Source: Methylobacterium organophilum (lineage in GTDB: Bacteria > Pseudomonadota > Alphaproteobacteria > Rhizobiales > Beijerinckiaceae). Taken from it: 64,000 nucleotides of DNA. The notes beneath the pieces were generated by a model. The model was not told where the DNA came from, searched no databases, and was given only the letters and a program-made list of their open reading frames with translations. Below are positions 1-11,688 of this stretch, one piece after another. Where the stretch lies: the NCBI RefSeq assembly GCF_022179465.1, contig NZ_BPQV01000005.1:124001-188000 (forward strand), given 5' to 3'. Every line of letters starts with the position of its first letter. Position 1 is the first letter of the stretch. Made by a program: the position numbers and the translations under genes.

Positions 1-26
1 GCGTGACCATCCGGGACGGGGCCTGA
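1..26 (+). CDS. C-terminal end of a urea carboxylase-associated protein (partial)
   Basis: Only the last seven codons and a TGA stop are present, reading V-T-I-R-D-G-A from base 3. The stop lies 5 bp before the urea carboxylase ATG, so the two are very likely co-transcribed. In many Proteobacteria the gene at this position is the second urea carboxylase-associated protein (UAAP2), now known in characterised cases as a carboxyguanidine deiminase subunit. The short C-terminus fits that family, but seven residues cannot prove it. The rest lies outside the window. Confidence 0.5.
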
Positions 27-31
27 GGCGC

Positions 32-3601
<3,570 letters not shown>

Positions 3602-3663
3602 CGCCGGCGGCCGCCCCTGCGGCCGACATCGGCCGGGAACTTGCAGGCGCGGTTCCGGTGAAC

Positions 3664-3714
3664 GGGCGCGACGCGCCCGGGTCCCGACAGGCTGCCGGTC
3701 CCCGAGGGGACCGG
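3664..3714 (+). terminator. Tandem GC hairpins after the carboxylase gene
   Basis: Two inverted repeats sit 63-113 bp after the stop. The first has 6-bp arms (GGGCGC/GCGCCC) at 3664-3678. The second is a perfect 9-bp repeat, CCGGTCCCC/GGGGACCGG, at 3695-3714. Neither has a T-run, so termination is inferred from position and stem strength. Confidence 0.45.
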
Positions 3715-3744
3715 CCCCTCCCTGCGAGGTGCATCTTGCGCACG

Positions 3745-3900
3745 ATGGCACGGGTCAACACGCAGGCGCTCGCCAGGATGCGGAACTGGCGGATGCCGAC
3801 CGACGACCGGCTCGTCGGCCTCCTCTACGCGCGCCTGTGCGGCGCCCTCGCGCTCCTGATCCTGGGCGCGGCGCTGTGGCTGACGGGGTGGGGGGCGTAG
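3745..3900 (+). CDS. Small single-pass membrane protein of unknown function
   Basis: A 51-residue open frame begins at an ATG about 10 bp after a GAGGTG that could serve as ribosome binding site. The N-terminal half is basic (residues about 1-25) and is followed by one hydrophobic helix, about residues 31-48, rich in Leu/Ala and ending in L-T-G-W. It lies alone between the hairpins that follow the carboxylase and the convergent NikR-like gene, whose stop is 28 bp away. The same frame is open upstream, so the start is chosen on codon context only. No family is recognised. It could be a real small inner-membrane protein or a fortuitous frame. Confidence 0.4.
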   Translation: MARVNTQALARMRNWRMPTDDRLVGLLYARLCGALALLILGAALWLTGWGA

Positions 3901-3927
3901 CCCTCTCCCGCCCCGCACCGCCGCCGG

Positions 3928-4431
3928 TCACCCCGCCTCGTCGGAGAAGGGATGCAGCTGCGGGATCAGGGCCGCGGCCAGATCGAGGCGGCCCGAGATG
4001 ACGCCCCGCTCGGTGATCATCTGATCGGCGATCGCCTTGAGTTTGGGGGCGGGCCCCTGCACGAGGATGACCTCGAGAGTCTGGTTGTTCATCAGGTGGA
4101 CGTGGAGGGACGAGATCACCTCCGCGATGTGGCGGCGCTGAAGCTCGGCCAGCCGCTGCTGCAGGCCGTGCGGCTGATGGCCGTAGAACAGCGTGATCGT
4201 CCCGACCATCACCCGGTTGCCGACCTCGTTGCGGTGCTCGACCAGGGACCGGTGCAGCAGCGTCGCGACCGCCTGTGATCGGCTGGCGAAACCGCGCTCG
4301 TCGACCATGGTGTCGAGCTCCCGCAGCAGCTCCTCCGGGATCGAAAGGCTGATCCGGCTGACCTGGCCCCGCCGGGGCTCCGTTCCCTCGAGGGCCGGTC
4401 GGTCGCCGTCGCTCGGCAGCTTTTCTGACAT
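3928..4431 (-). CDS. nikR: NikR-family ribbon-helix-helix metalloregulator, variant nickel site
   Basis: The 167-residue protein starts at an ATG preceded by GGAAGAG. After a 25-residue polar extension comes an RHH DNA-binding domain (R-I-S-L-S-I-P-E-E-L, G-F-A-S-R-S-Q-A) and then a C-terminal ACT-like metal domain. Aligned without gaps to E. coli NikR, the two histidines of L-H-V-H (His87/His89 equivalents) are kept. The His76 position is Arg and the Cys95 position is Thr, so two of four high-affinity nickel ligands are missing. A NikR-type operator lies in the shared 105-bp promoter region with the divergent importer operon, arguing for autoregulation and control of that operon. The effector may not be nickel. 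Confidence 0.85.
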   Translation of the reverse strand: MSEKLPSDGDRPALEGTEPRRGQVSRISLSIPEELLRELDTMVDERGFASRSQAVATLLHRSLVEHRNEVGNRVMVGTITLFYGHQPHGLQQRLAELQRRHIAEVISSLHVHLMNNQTLEVILVQGPAPKLKAIADQMITERGVISGRLDLAAALIPQLHPFSDEAG

Positions 4432-4458
4432 CGCTCTTCCCCGCCCCGCAGCCCATCC

Positions 4459-4474
4459 TGGCACGGAAATTGTT
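4459..4474 (+). promoter_or_regulatory. Sigma-54 (-24/-12) promoter of the importer operon
   Basis: The element reads TGGCACG-GAAA-TTGTT and is preceded by C. This matches the RpoN consensus (YTGGCACG-N4-TTGCW) with one mismatch in the -12 part, and GG to G keeps the required 10-bp gap. It lies 62 bp before the binding-protein ATG, so transcription would start near 4486. It implies nitrogen-limitation control, presumably through an NtrC-type activator. No activator site was identified. Confidence 0.6.
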
Positions 4475-4484
4475 ACGCCGAATT

Positions 4485-4518
4485 GCGGTATTACGATATT
4501 TGAGAATCGTGTTACCGC
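4485..4518. promoter_or_regulatory. NikR-type operator (imperfect inverted repeat)
   Basis: The arms GCGGTATTACGAT and ATCGTGTTACCGC are separated by about 8 bp and match as an inverted repeat at 11 of 13 positions. The core GTATTA-N16-TGTTAC (4488-4515) has the exact spacing of the E. coli NikR operator GTATGA-N16-TCATAC and also shares the inner CGA/TCG bases. It covers the predicted sigma-54 start point, a good position for repression. Confidence 0.65.
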
Positions 4519-4536
4519 TGCCTTGGGAGACGTGGG

Positions 4537-5550
4537 ATGCGACTTCTCAGATCTGCGTGTGGCGCCATGGGCTGGTTCCGTCGAGGACTGGCCGCGACAA
4601 CGATCGCGTTCGGTGTGTTCGCAGCCGGTGCTTCCGTGCAGGCCGCCGAGCCGCTTCGCATCGGCTACAGCGACTGGCCGGGCTGGGTGGCATGGCAGGT
4701 CGCCATCGACAAGGGCTGGTTGAAGGAAGCGGGCATCGACGCGCGGTTCGAGTGGTTCGACTACTCGGCCTCGATGGATGCCTTCTCGGCCGGCAAGCTC
4801 GATGCGGTGACCTGCACGAACGGCGACGCGCTGGTCATGAGCGGCAACGGCGCCCGCAACGTCATGATCATGCTCACCGACTACTCGAACGGCAACGACA
4901 TGATCGTCGGCAAGCCGGGCGTGAAGTCCCTGGCCGACCTGAAGGGCAAGAAGGTCGGGCTCGAGGTCGGCCTCGTCGAGCACCTGCTCCTCATCGACGG
5001 CCTGACCAAGGCGGGAATGAAGGAGACCGACGTCACCCTCGTCAACGCCAAGACCAACGAGACGCCGCAGGTCCTCGCCTCCGGGGACGTGGCCGCGGTC
5101 GGCGCGTGGCAGCCCATCGCCGGCCAGGCGATGAAGGGCGCGGCCGGCGCCCGGCCCCTCTACACCTCGGCCAACGCCCCGGGCCTGATCTACGACGTGG
5201 TGACGGTGAGCCCGGCGAGCCTCGCCGCCCGGCGCGCCGAGTGGATCAAGCTCGTCGGCCTCTGGGACAAGGTCGTCGCCTATATCGAGGACCCGAAGAC
5301 GCAAGGAGACGCGGTCGCGATCATGGCCGCCAAGGTCGGCGTCGACCCGGGCACCTTCACCCGCTTCCTCAAGGGCACCAAGCTGCTGCCGCTCGCCGAG
5401 GGCCGCAAGGTGATGGCGGAGGCCGAGGGCTTCGGCTCCCTCTACGGATCGAGCCGGCATGCGGACGCCTTCAACGTCAAGTACGAGGTCTACAAGACCC
5501 CGCAGGACGTGAAGGCGAGCATCGACCCCGCCCTGACCGACGGCAAGTGA
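4537..5550 (+). CDS. ABC transporter substrate-binding protein (NMT1/SsuA-like, urea carboxylase-linked type)
   Basis: The 337-residue precursor has a signal peptide to about residue 35 (hydrophobic A-T-T-I-A-F-G-V-F-A stretch ending in V-Q-A-A). The mature part begins P-L-R-I-G-Y-S-D-W-P-G-W and resembles the NMT1/taurine-type binding proteins that recur beside urea carboxylase genes. The start at 4537 is preceded by GGGAG. An internal ATG at 4567 would also leave a signal peptide. It is the first gene of a sigma-54/NikR-controlled operon and lies 7 bp before the permease. The ligand is unknown: urea, guanidine or a related small nitrogen compound is likely from context. Confidence 0.85.
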   Translation: MRLLRSACGAMGWFRRGLAATTIAFGVFAAGASVQAAEPLRIGYSDWPGWVAWQVAIDKGWLKEAGIDARFEWFDYSASMDAFSAGKLDAVTCTNGDALVMSGNGARNVMIMLTDYSNGNDMIVGKPGVKSLADLKGKKVGLEVGLVEHLLLIDGLTKAGMKETDVTLVNAKTNETPQVLASGDVAAVGAWQPIAGQAMKGAAGARPLYTSANAPGLIYDVVTVSPASLAARRAEWIKLVGLWDKVVAYIEDPKTQGDAVAIMAAKVGVDPGTFTRFLKGTKLLPLAEGRKVMAEAEGFGSLYGSSRHADAFNVKYEVYKTPQDVKASIDPALTDGK

Positions 5551-5557
5551 GGCGGCC

Positions 5558-6658
5558 GTGAGCGCGCTGCGCCTGACCCCGCGAGCGGACCGGCCGGCCC
5601 CCGGCCCCGCGGGCGTGGCCGCTCCGCCGCCGGGCGGCGGGGGCGAGGCCGCGGCCCCGGCCGCCGCACCGCACCGGCGCCCCGCCCATGCGGGGGCACG
5701 GGCGCGCAGCTCCTGGATCGGCGTGGCGCGGCCGCTGCGCCCGCGCCGGCGCCTCGTCCTGGCCCTGCTCTCGTTCCTGCTGCCCCTCGGAGCCTGGGCG
5801 GCGGTCTCCTACCTGCCGTTCCTATGGCACCCCTTCGTCGCCGTGAGCGATCCCGGCGAGGTGGCCTGGATGGAGCCGGGCATGCGGGTGCCCAAGGCCG
5901 CCTTCGCCGAGGAGGTGGCCGCGGCGGGCGCGGCCGGCACGGCGGCCCCGCGCGGGACGCCGGCCAACCCCGTCTACCTGCCCGCCCCGCACGAGGTAGC
6001 CGTCGCGCTCTGGACCTCGCTGACGGCGCCCCCGCCGCAGCGGGACGCGATCTGGCTGCCGGCGAGCCTGTGGCACTCGATCCAGATCATCTTCTGGGGC
6101 TTCCTGATCTCCTCCGTCGTCGGCCTTCCCCTCGGTGTCCTCTGCGGGGCGCAGCCGACCCTGGCGCGGCTGACCGAGCCCGTCATCGAGTTCGTGCGCT
6201 ACATGCCGGCCCCCGCCTTCGGCGCGCTGATGGTGGCGATCCTGGGCATCTACGACGGCCCGAAGATCGCGATCATCGTGATCGGCACCTTCTTCCAGCA
6301 GGTGCTGGTCATCGCCAACACGACACGCCGGGTCGACCCGCTCCTGGTCGAGGCGGCGCTGACCATGGGCTCGCGCAACCTGCGCCTCGTGCGGCGCGTG
6401 ATCGTTCCGGCGATCCTGCCGCAGCTCTACCGCGACCAGCGCATCCTGCTCGGCTGGGCCTGGACCTACCTGATCGTGGCGGAGCTGATCGGCACCTCGT
6501 CGGGCATCACCTTCTTCATCACCCAGCAGGCCCGCTACCAGCACTTCGACAACGTCTACGCCGCGATCCTCATCATCGGGCTCGTCGGCTCGGCGACGGA
6601 TCTCGGGCTGGCCCTGATCGGCCGCAGGCTGTTCCCTCACGCGCGGGGCGAAGCATGA
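5558..6658 (+). CDS. ABC transporter permease (BPD_transp_1 family)
   Basis: The 366-residue inner-membrane protein has a typical binding-protein-dependent permease domain in its C-terminal 230 residues, with the EAA-type loop (E-A-A-L-T-M-G-S) that contacts the ATPase. Its N-terminus is unusual. A 60-residue Pro/Ala/Gly-rich cytoplasmic extension precedes TM1 (about residues 67-90). About 70 residues predicted to be periplasmic then separate TM1 from the remaining helices. The start lies 7 bp after the binding-protein stop and the stop overlaps the ATPase start (ATGA). The first ATG could be downstream of the real start if a GTG is used, but no better site is seen. Confidence 0.85.
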   Translation: MSALRLTPRADRPAPGPAGVAAPPPGGGGEAAAPAAAPHRRPAHAGARARSSWIGVARPLRPRRRLVLALLSFLLPLGAWAAVSYLPFLWHPFVAVSDPGEVAWMEPGMRVPKAAFAEEVAAAGAAGTAAPRGTPANPVYLPAPHEVAVALWTSLTAPPPQRDAIWLPASLWHSIQIIFWGFLISSVVGLPLGVLCGAQPTLARLTEPVIEFVRYMPAPAFGALMVAILGIYDGPKIAIIVIGTFFQQVLVIANTTRRVDPLLVEAALTMGSRNLRLVRRVIVPAILPQLYRDQRILLGWAWTYLIVAELIGTSSGITFFITQQARYQHFDNVYAAILIIGLVGSATDLGLALIGRRLFPHARGEA

Positions 6659-7596
6659 GCGGATCCGGCTCCCCCCTGGTCCTGCCGGTCGAGCCCTGCG
6701 ACTACCGCACGCAATGCGAGACGGTGCGGGCGCGCTTCGACCGCCTGAAGGCCCGCGACGTGGCCCTGCGCGTCGAGAATCTCGGCAAAACCTTCCGCAA
6801 CGCGGACGGGGTCGAGACCGTGGCGCTCCGCGGCATCGACCTCGTCACGCATCGCCGCGAGTTCCTCTGCGTGGTCGGCCCGTCCGGCTGCGGCAAGTCC
6901 ACCTTCGTGCGCATCCTGGCGGGTCTCGAGACCAAGACGAGCGGCACGGTCTGCGTCAGCGGCGTGCCGGTCTCGGGGCCGGGCGCCGACCGGGGCATGG
7001 TGTTCCAGGGCTACACGCTGTTCCCCTGGCTCACGGTGCTGCGCAACGTCGCCTTCGGCCTGGAGGAGAACGGCGAACCCCGCCGCGCCGCCGAGCGCGA
7101 GGCGGCGCAATGGCTCTCCCTGATCGGCCTCGAACCGTTCGCGCAGGCCTATCCGCACCAGCTCTCGGGCGGCATGAAGCAGCGCGTGGCCATCGCCCGG
7201 GCGCTCGCCATGCGCCCGCAGATCCTGCTCATGGACGAGCCCTTCTCGGCCCTCGACGCGCAGTCGCGTGCCCGGATGCAGGCTTATCTCATCGAGATCT
7301 GGCGCAAGATCGACATCACGATCGTCTTTATCACCCACGACCTCGACGAGGCGGTCTTCCTCGCCGACCGCATCCTGGTGCTGAAGGCCCATCCCGGCGA
7401 GGTGGCGGAGCTGATCGAGGTGCCGGTGCCCCGGCCCCGCAGCCCGGGCCAGATGCTCTCGCCGGAATTCCGCGCGACCCGCGCCCGCCTCGACGCCCTG
7501 ATCCATCCGCCCAAGGACGAGGCCGAGCCGGAGGCCGCCGAGGGCGGCCTCGCCATGGTCGCGCGCATGACCAGCGTCGGGGACGAGGTGGAATGA
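6655..7596 (+). CDS. ABC transporter ATP-binding protein
   Basis: The 313-residue cytoplasmic ATPase has Walker [10 protein letters not shown], signature LSGGMKQR and Walker B ILLMDEP followed by the H-loop T-H-D. It belongs to the SsuB/TauB/NrtD group that partners NMT1-type binding proteins. About 40 residues precede the ABC domain and about 60 follow it, slightly longer than usual. The start overlaps the permease stop and the end overlaps the next start (ATGATG), so translation is probably coupled along the operon. The substrate follows that of the binding protein and is unproven. Confidence 0.9.
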   Translation: MSGSGSPLVLPVEPCDYRTQCETVRARFDRLKARDVALRVENLGKTFRNADGVETVALRGIDLVTHRREFLCVVGPSGCGKSTFVRILAGLETKTSGTVCVSGVPVSGPGADRGMVFQGYTLFPWLTVLRNVAFGLEENGEPRRAAEREAAQWLSLIGLEPFAQAYPHQLSGGMKQRVAIARALAMRPQILLMDEPFSALDAQSRARMQAYLIEIWRKIDITIVFITHDLDEAVFLADRILVLKAHPGEVAELIEVPVPRPRSPGQMLSPEFRATRARLDALIHPPKDEAEPEAAEGGLAMVARMTSVGDEVE

Positions 7597-8387
7597 TGGA
7601 CAGCGCGCCCGTCCTCTGGTCCGAGCGGACCTGGGAGGAGATCCCGCCGGCGCTCGCAGGCGCGGCCCACGCCGCCCTCCTGCCCGTGGGCGCCACCGAG
7701 CAGCACGGCCCGCATCTCGGCTGCGGCATGGATTTCGTGCTGGCCGAGACCGTCTGCCGGGCGGTCTCGGGCCGTACCGGCGTGCCGATGCTGCCGAGCC
7801 TCCCCTATGGCTGCTCGCTGGGCCATTCGCGCCGCTGGCCCGGCACGATCGCCCTCGATCCGCTTCTGATGACCGAGCTCGTCCGGCAGATCGGGACGCA
7901 GGCCTACCATTCGGGCGTGCGCCGCCTGTTCCTGGTCAACGCGCACGTGACCAACGTCGCCCCCCTGCGCTGCGCCCTGGAGCTGCTGCGCGCCACCCAC
8001 GACGACCTGATGGTGGCCCTCGTCAACACCGCGACCGTCAGCGAGCGCGTCCGCGCGGCCCATTTCGCCGATGCCGAGGACTGGCACGCGAACCGGGCCG
8101 AGACCGCGCTGATGCAGGCCCTCGCCCCGGATCTCGTCCGCGCGGGGCGCATCGCGGATGCCGACGACCCGGACCGCACCGCCGGCCTCGTCTTCGCCCA
8201 TCCGGTGAACCGCACGAGCCGCAACGGCGTCACCGGCTGCCCCTCGCAGGCGAGCCCGGCGGAGGGCGCCGAGCTCTTCGCCTGGATGGTCGAGGACCTC
8301 GCCGCCCTCGTGCGGCGCGGGCTCGGCGAGACGCCTCCGCTTCCCCATTCCTACGACGGCCCGGCCGTCCCCACCGAAGGAGCCTGA
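7593..8387 (+). CDS. Creatininase-family metal-dependent amidohydrolase
   Basis: The 264-residue protein has the family's metal-binding pattern: T-E-Q-H-G-P-H near residue 30, then G-M-D, N-A-H-V-T-N in place of the common N-G-H-G-G-N, and D-W-H-A-x-x-x-E-T. These supply the usual Glu/His/Asp ligands for two metals. Creatininase relatives hydrolyse small cyclic or linear amides (creatinine, N-formyl or guanidino-type compounds). The ATG overlaps the ATPase stop and the gene ends 2 bp before the GlnT ATG, so it probably acts on the imported compound. Exact substrate unknown. Confidence 0.85.
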   Translation: MMDSAPVLWSERTWEEIPPALAGAAHAALLPVGATEQHGPHLGCGMDFVLAETVCRAVSGRTGVPMLPSLPYGCSLGHSRRWPGTIALDPLLMTELVRQIGTQAYHSGVRRLFLVNAHVTNVAPLRCALELLRATHDDLMVALVNTATVSERVRAAHFADAEDWHANRAETALMQALAPDLVRAGRIADADDPDRTAGLVFAHPVNRTSRNGVTGCPSQASPAEGAELFAWMVEDLAALVRRGLGETPPLPHSYDGPAVPTEGA

Positions 8388-8389
8388 CC

Positions 8390-9763
8390 ATGGCCCACGC
8401 AAGCGACGTCGATCCGCAGGTCCGCGCCGTGCAGGAGGACCTGCGCGCACGGGGCGTGAAATACGTCATCGGCGCCTATGTCGACATCCACGGCGCGCAG
8501 AAGGCGAAGGTAGTGCCGATCGACCACCTCCCGCAGATGGCCGCGGGCTCCGAGCGCTATACCGGCTACGCCCTCGACGGCCTCGGCCAGGCCCCGAACG
8601 AGGACGAGCTCGCCTCGGTCCCGGATCTCGCCCGGGTGATCCAGCTGCCCTGGGAGAGCAAGCTCGCCTGGGCGCCCGCCGACCTCACCTTCCAGGGAAA
8701 GCCCTACCCGCTCTCGACCCGCGTGGCCCTGAAGAACGTCCTCGCCGAGGCCGAGGCGATGGGCTTCGGCTTCAATCTCGGCATCGAGTGCGAGATCTTC
8801 CTGCTGCGCCAGGCGGCGGACGGCTCGCTCCACACGCCCGTGCCCGACGACAAGCTCGTGAAGCCTTGCTACGACGTGCGCGGCTTCGTCGACAACTTCT
8901 CCTGGCTCGACAAGGTCGCCACCACCATCAACGATCTCGGCTGGGACCTGTATTCGTTCGATCACGAGGATGCGAACGGGCAGTTCGAATTCGATTTCAA
9001 CTATGCCGACGCTCTGACCATGTGCGACCGGCTGACCTTCTTCCGCATGATGACCAAGCATTACGCGAAGGAGGAGGGGCTGATCGCGACGATGATGCCC
9101 AAGCCCTTCGCCGACCGCACGGGCAACGGCGCGCATTTCAACATGTCGCTCTCGGATCGGGAGACCGGGCGCAACGCCTTCGCCTGCGCGCCGGCGGACG
9201 ACCCCCGCGGCCTCGGCCTCACCGAGACGGGCTACCATTTCATCGGCGGCGTGCTGCGCCACGGCCGGGCGCTCTGCGCGGCCTTCGCGCCCACCGTGAA
9301 CAGCTACAAGCGCCTCGTGCGCCAGGGGGCGATGGCCGGCTTCTCCTGGGCGCCGGTGTTCAATTCCTACGGTTCGAACAACCGCACCAATTCGGTGCGC
9401 GTGCCGGCCGGCGGCGGGCGCTGCGAGAGCCGCAACGCGGACGGCGCGGTCAATCCCTATCTCGCCGCCGCCCTGGTGCTGGCGGCGGGGCTCGAGGGGG
9501 TGCGCGAGCGGATCGATCCGGGCCAGCCCAACGAGGACAATCTCTACGAGCTGAGCGAGGCCCAGCGCCGGGAGCGGGGCATCGCCTTCCTGCCCCAGAC
9601 CCTGCAGGAGGCCGTGGAGGCCTTCGCCGCCGATCCCCTCGTCGAGAAGACCCTGGGCACGGGCCTGCGGGACGAGTTCATCCGCTACAAGCGCGAGGAG
9701 TGGAACGCCTATCATCTCACGGTGAGCCCGTGGGAGATCGAGCGCTACAGCCACCTGTTCTAG
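8390..9763 (+). CDS. glnT: Type III glutamine synthetase-like ligase (GlnT)
   Basis: The 457-residue protein has the GS fold with an N-terminal beta-grasp domain and a catalytic domain. Visible motifs are N-L-G-I-E-C-E-I-F (metal-binding Glu), N-G-A-H-F-N-M-S (ATP/glutamate) and N-R-T-N-S-V-R-V-P. It matches the rhizobial GlnT branch and is close to gamma-glutamylmethylamide synthetases, so it may ligate ammonia or a small amine to glutamate with ATP. It is the fifth gene of the importer operon, 2 bp after the creatininase stop, and could assimilate the nitrogen released by that enzyme. A weak inverted repeat (CCGACC/GGTCGG, 9774-9796) follows. Confidence 0.88.
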   Translation: MAHASDVDPQVRAVQEDLRARGVKYVIGAYVDIHGAQKAKVVPIDHLPQMAAGSERYTGYALDGLGQAPNEDELASVPDLARVIQLPWESKLAWAPADLTFQGKPYPLSTRVALKNVLAEAEAMGFGFNLGIECEIFLLRQAADGSLHTPVPDDKLVKPCYDVRGFVDNFSWLDKVATTINDLGWDLYSFDHEDANGQFEFDFNYADALTMCDRLTFFRMMTKHYAKEEGLIATMMPKPFADRTGNGAHFNMSLSDRETGRNAFACAPADDPRGLGLTETGYHFIGGVLRHGRALCAAFAPTVNSYKRLVRQGAMAGFSWAPVFNSYGSNNRTNSVRVPAGGGRCESRNADGAVNPYLAAALVLAAGLEGVRERIDPGQPNEDNLYELSEAQRRERGIAFLPQTLQEAVEAFAADPLVEKTLGTGLRDEFIRYKREEWNAYHLTVSPWEIERYSHLF

Positions 9764-9878
9764 AGCCGTCTCCGACCGGATCGCATCGGGTCGGCGGCGC
9801 CAGGTCCTCGCGACACCGGACCTTCTTCCGGCGACCCGGTCTCCGCGTCGTCGGGCCACAGGCCAGGGAGCTGCCTCC

Positions 9879-10226
9879 ATGCAGAAAGTCATCGCCTTCG
9901 CGAAGACCTCCGCCACACCCTCGACCTACCGGCCGGCCCCGGAGCGCATCCTGGACGGCGATCCCGTCCAGACCGCCACCCTCGTCTTCACCAGCGCGGA
10001 TGGCCGTTTCTCCGCCGGCACCTGGTCGGCGGAACGGGGCACCTGGCGCGTCGTCTTCACGGAGAGCGAGTTCTGCCACCTGCTCGAAGGCGTGATCGTC
10101 GTGACCGACGAAGCCGGCGAGCGGACGACCTTCCGGGCCGGCGACGCCTTCGTCTCGCCGGCCGGCTTCACCGGGACCTGGGAGATCGTTGAGCCGGCCC
10201 GGAAGCTCTTCGCCTTCTACGAGTAG
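9879..10226 (+). CDS. Cupin-domain protein (DUF861 type)
   Basis: This 115-residue single-domain cupin has the motif region G-T-W-S-A-E-R-G-T-W-R-V-V and the second cupin signature G-D-A-F-V-S-P-A-G-F-T-G-T-W. It resembles the DUF861/cupin_3 proteins related to ureidoglycine aminohydrolase and EutQ. A GGGAG lies before the ATG. It is separated from glnT by 115 bp and may be read from the same operon. It converges on amiE, leaving 27 bp between stops. The metal-binding residues typical of enzymatic cupins are not clearly complete, so it may be a binding or regulatory cupin. Function unknown. Confidence 0.75.
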   Translation: MQKVIAFAKTSATPSTYRPAPERILDGDPVQTATLVFTSADGRFSAGTWSAERGTWRVVFTESEFCHLLEGVIVVTDEAGERTTFRAGDAFVSPAGFTGTWEIVEPARKLFAFYE

Positions 10227-10244
10227 CGCCGCGGTGGCCCGGAT

Positions 10245-10264
10245 CCGGCCCCGTTACGGGCCGG
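10245..10264. terminator. Bidirectional hairpin between the cupin and amiE genes
   Basis: CCGGCCC and GGGCCGG form a 7-bp stem around a 6-base loop that contains the amiE stop codon. It lies in the 27-bp gap between two convergent genes. There is no T-run, so this is a positional inference. Confidence 0.35.
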
Positions 10265-11303
10265 CAGGCGCCTCGCCGCGGCCGACGAACGGGATGCCCT
10301 CGATCGGGCATTCCTCCGTGCCGACGCTCGAGCGCGTGATCGCCCGCACCGCGTCACGGACACCGTCGGGATCCTCGATCCAGCGCCGGTAGAAGTCGTA
10401 GGGGCATTCGGACAGGCCGTGCCGGTTCTCCTTCGAGTTGATCATGCCGGTATAGCCGCGGTGCAGCAGCTTGAAGAGGTGGTTCTCCGACTGGCCATGG
10501 GCGCGGAAGTCGCGGATCAGGAATTTCGACAGGGCGGCATACTGGATGCCCATCTCCTCCTCGCCGCATTCGCCCAGCGTCCGGCCGTCGAAGCCGACGA
10601 TCGCCGAGTGGCCGAAATAGGTGTAGACGCCGTCGAAGCCGGCGGCATTGGCCACCGCCACATAGACGTTGTTGGCGAAGGCCATCGCCTTCGAGATCAG
10701 GACCTGCTGTTCCTTGGCCGGATACATGTAGCCCTGGCAGCGGATGATGAGTTCGGCGCCGCGCATGGCGCAGTCGCGCCAGATCTCGGGATAATTGCCG
10801 TCGTCGCAGATGATCAGGCTGACCTTGAGCCCTTTCGGCCCCTCCGAGACATAGGTGCGGTCGCCCGGATACCAGCCTTCGATCGGCGTCCAGGGCATGA
10901 TCTTGCGGTACTTCTGCACGATCTCGCCCTGGTCGTTCATCAGGATCAGGGTGTTGTAGGGCGCCTTGCGCGGATGCTCCTCGTGGCGCTCGCCGGTGAG
11001 GGAGAACACGCCCCACACCTTGGCCTTGCGGCAGGCCGCGGCGAAGATCTCGGTCTCGGCCCCGGGAATGGTCGAGGCGGTCTCGTACATCTCGGCCGCG
11101 TCGTACATGATTCCGTGGGTCGAGTATTCGGGGAAGATCACGAGATCGAGGCCCGGCAGACCGGCCTTCATCCCGACGATCATCTCGCCGATCTTCTTCG
11201 CGTTCTCGAGAACCTCCGCCTTGGTGTGCAGGCGCGGCATCTTGTAGTTCACGACGGCGACGCCGACGCTGTCCTGGCTCGACGAGATATCGCCGTGCAT
11301 CAT
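10254..11303 (-). CDS. amiE: Aliphatic amidase
   Basis: The 349-residue nitrilase-superfamily enzyme aligns closely along its length with Pseudomonas AmiE (M-x-H-G-D-I-S-S-S start, 346 residues). The catalytic triad is kept: Glu59 in F-P-E-Y-S, Lys134 in Y-R-K-I and Cys166 in I-I-C-D-D-G. It hydrolyses short-chain aliphatic amides to acid and ammonia (EC 3.5.1.4). AGGAG precedes the tandem ATG-ATG start. It is the last gene of the leftward urt-fmd-ami cluster, 66 bp after fmdB. A strong hairpin (11337-11362) in that gap could separate its expression from fmdAB. Confidence 0.93.
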   Translation of the reverse strand: MMHGDISSSQDSVGVAVVNYKMPRLHTKAEVLENAKKIGEMIVGMKAGLPGLDLVIFPEYSTHGIMYDAAEMYETASTIPGAETEIFAAACRKAKVWGVFSLTGERHEEHPRKAPYNTLILMNDQGEIVQKYRKIMPWTPIEGWYPGDRTYVSEGPKGLKVSLIICDDGNYPEIWRDCAMRGAELIIRCQGYMYPAKEQQVLISKAMAFANNVYVAVANAAGFDGVYTYFGHSAIVGFDGRTLGECGEEEMGIQYAALSKFLIRDFRAHGQSENHLFKLLHRGYTGMINSKENRHGLSECPYDFYRRWIEDPDGVRDAVRAITRSSVGTEECPIEGIPFVGRGEAPAGP

Positions 11304-11336
11304 CGCATCATTCTCCTGTCCATGTTGTACGGGGAT

Positions 11337-11362
11337 GGCCTCGGGGCACAGGCCCCGAGGCC
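11337..11362 (-). terminator. Strong stem-loop between fmdB and amiE
   Basis: An 11-bp perfect stem (GGCCTCGGGGC with its complement) closes a 4-base loop, ACAG. It lies just after the fmdB stop and 34 bp before the amiE start. Without a T-run it may act as a partial terminator or as an mRNA-stabilising element that makes amiE expression differ from fmdAB. Confidence 0.5.
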
Positions 11363-11369
11363 GGTCCGA

Positions 11370-11687
11370 TCAGTGGCTGATCATCCAGGGCCGGGCCTTC
11401 GGGAAGCTCTTGGCCGCGGCGGGGGCGGCCGCCGCCGTCCGGGGCGTGCAGCAGCCGCAGCCGGCCCCGTGACCGCCCGAGCGCCGGGGCGCGTGGCGGC
11501 TGCGCTCGTTGGTGGCATGCGCGGCCTTCAGGCCGGGATCCATGCCCGACAGCCGGGGCGCGCGGAGGAAGGCGCGGGGGCTCTGCGCCCCGCAATCCGG
11601 GCAATCGTGCGGCTCGCGGAACTCGGCCATCGGCCGCAGGACCGTGAAGGGCCCGCAGGCCTCGCAGGCATAGTCGTAGACCGGCAT
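11370..11687 (-). CDS. fmdB: FmdB-type zinc-ribbon protein of the formamidase operon
   Basis: The 105-residue protein begins M-P-V-Y-D-Y-A-C-E-A-C-G and continues to C-P-D-C-G, a classic FmdB zinc ribbon with two CxxC pairs within the first 33 residues. The C-terminal half is basic and Ala-rich with a second Cys cluster (C-G-C-C) and no known fold. FmdB was proposed as a regulator of formamidase in Methylophilus. The start is 1 bp from the fmdA stop, so the two are coupled. Confidence 0.88.
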   Translation of the reverse strand: MPVYDYACEACGPFTVLRPMAEFREPHDCPDCGAQSPRAFLRAPRLSGMDPGLKAAHATNERSRHAPRRSGGHGAGCGCCTPRTAAAAPAAAKSFPKARPWMISH

Positions 11688-11688
11688 C

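Noticed and set aside
4432-4536. Possible guanidine-I riboswitch before the binding-protein gene
   Set aside because: The 105 bp are used by the sigma-54 element and the NikR-type dyad. The conserved ykkC-type paired elements and ACG-rich loops are not visible and the leader after the predicted start is too short.
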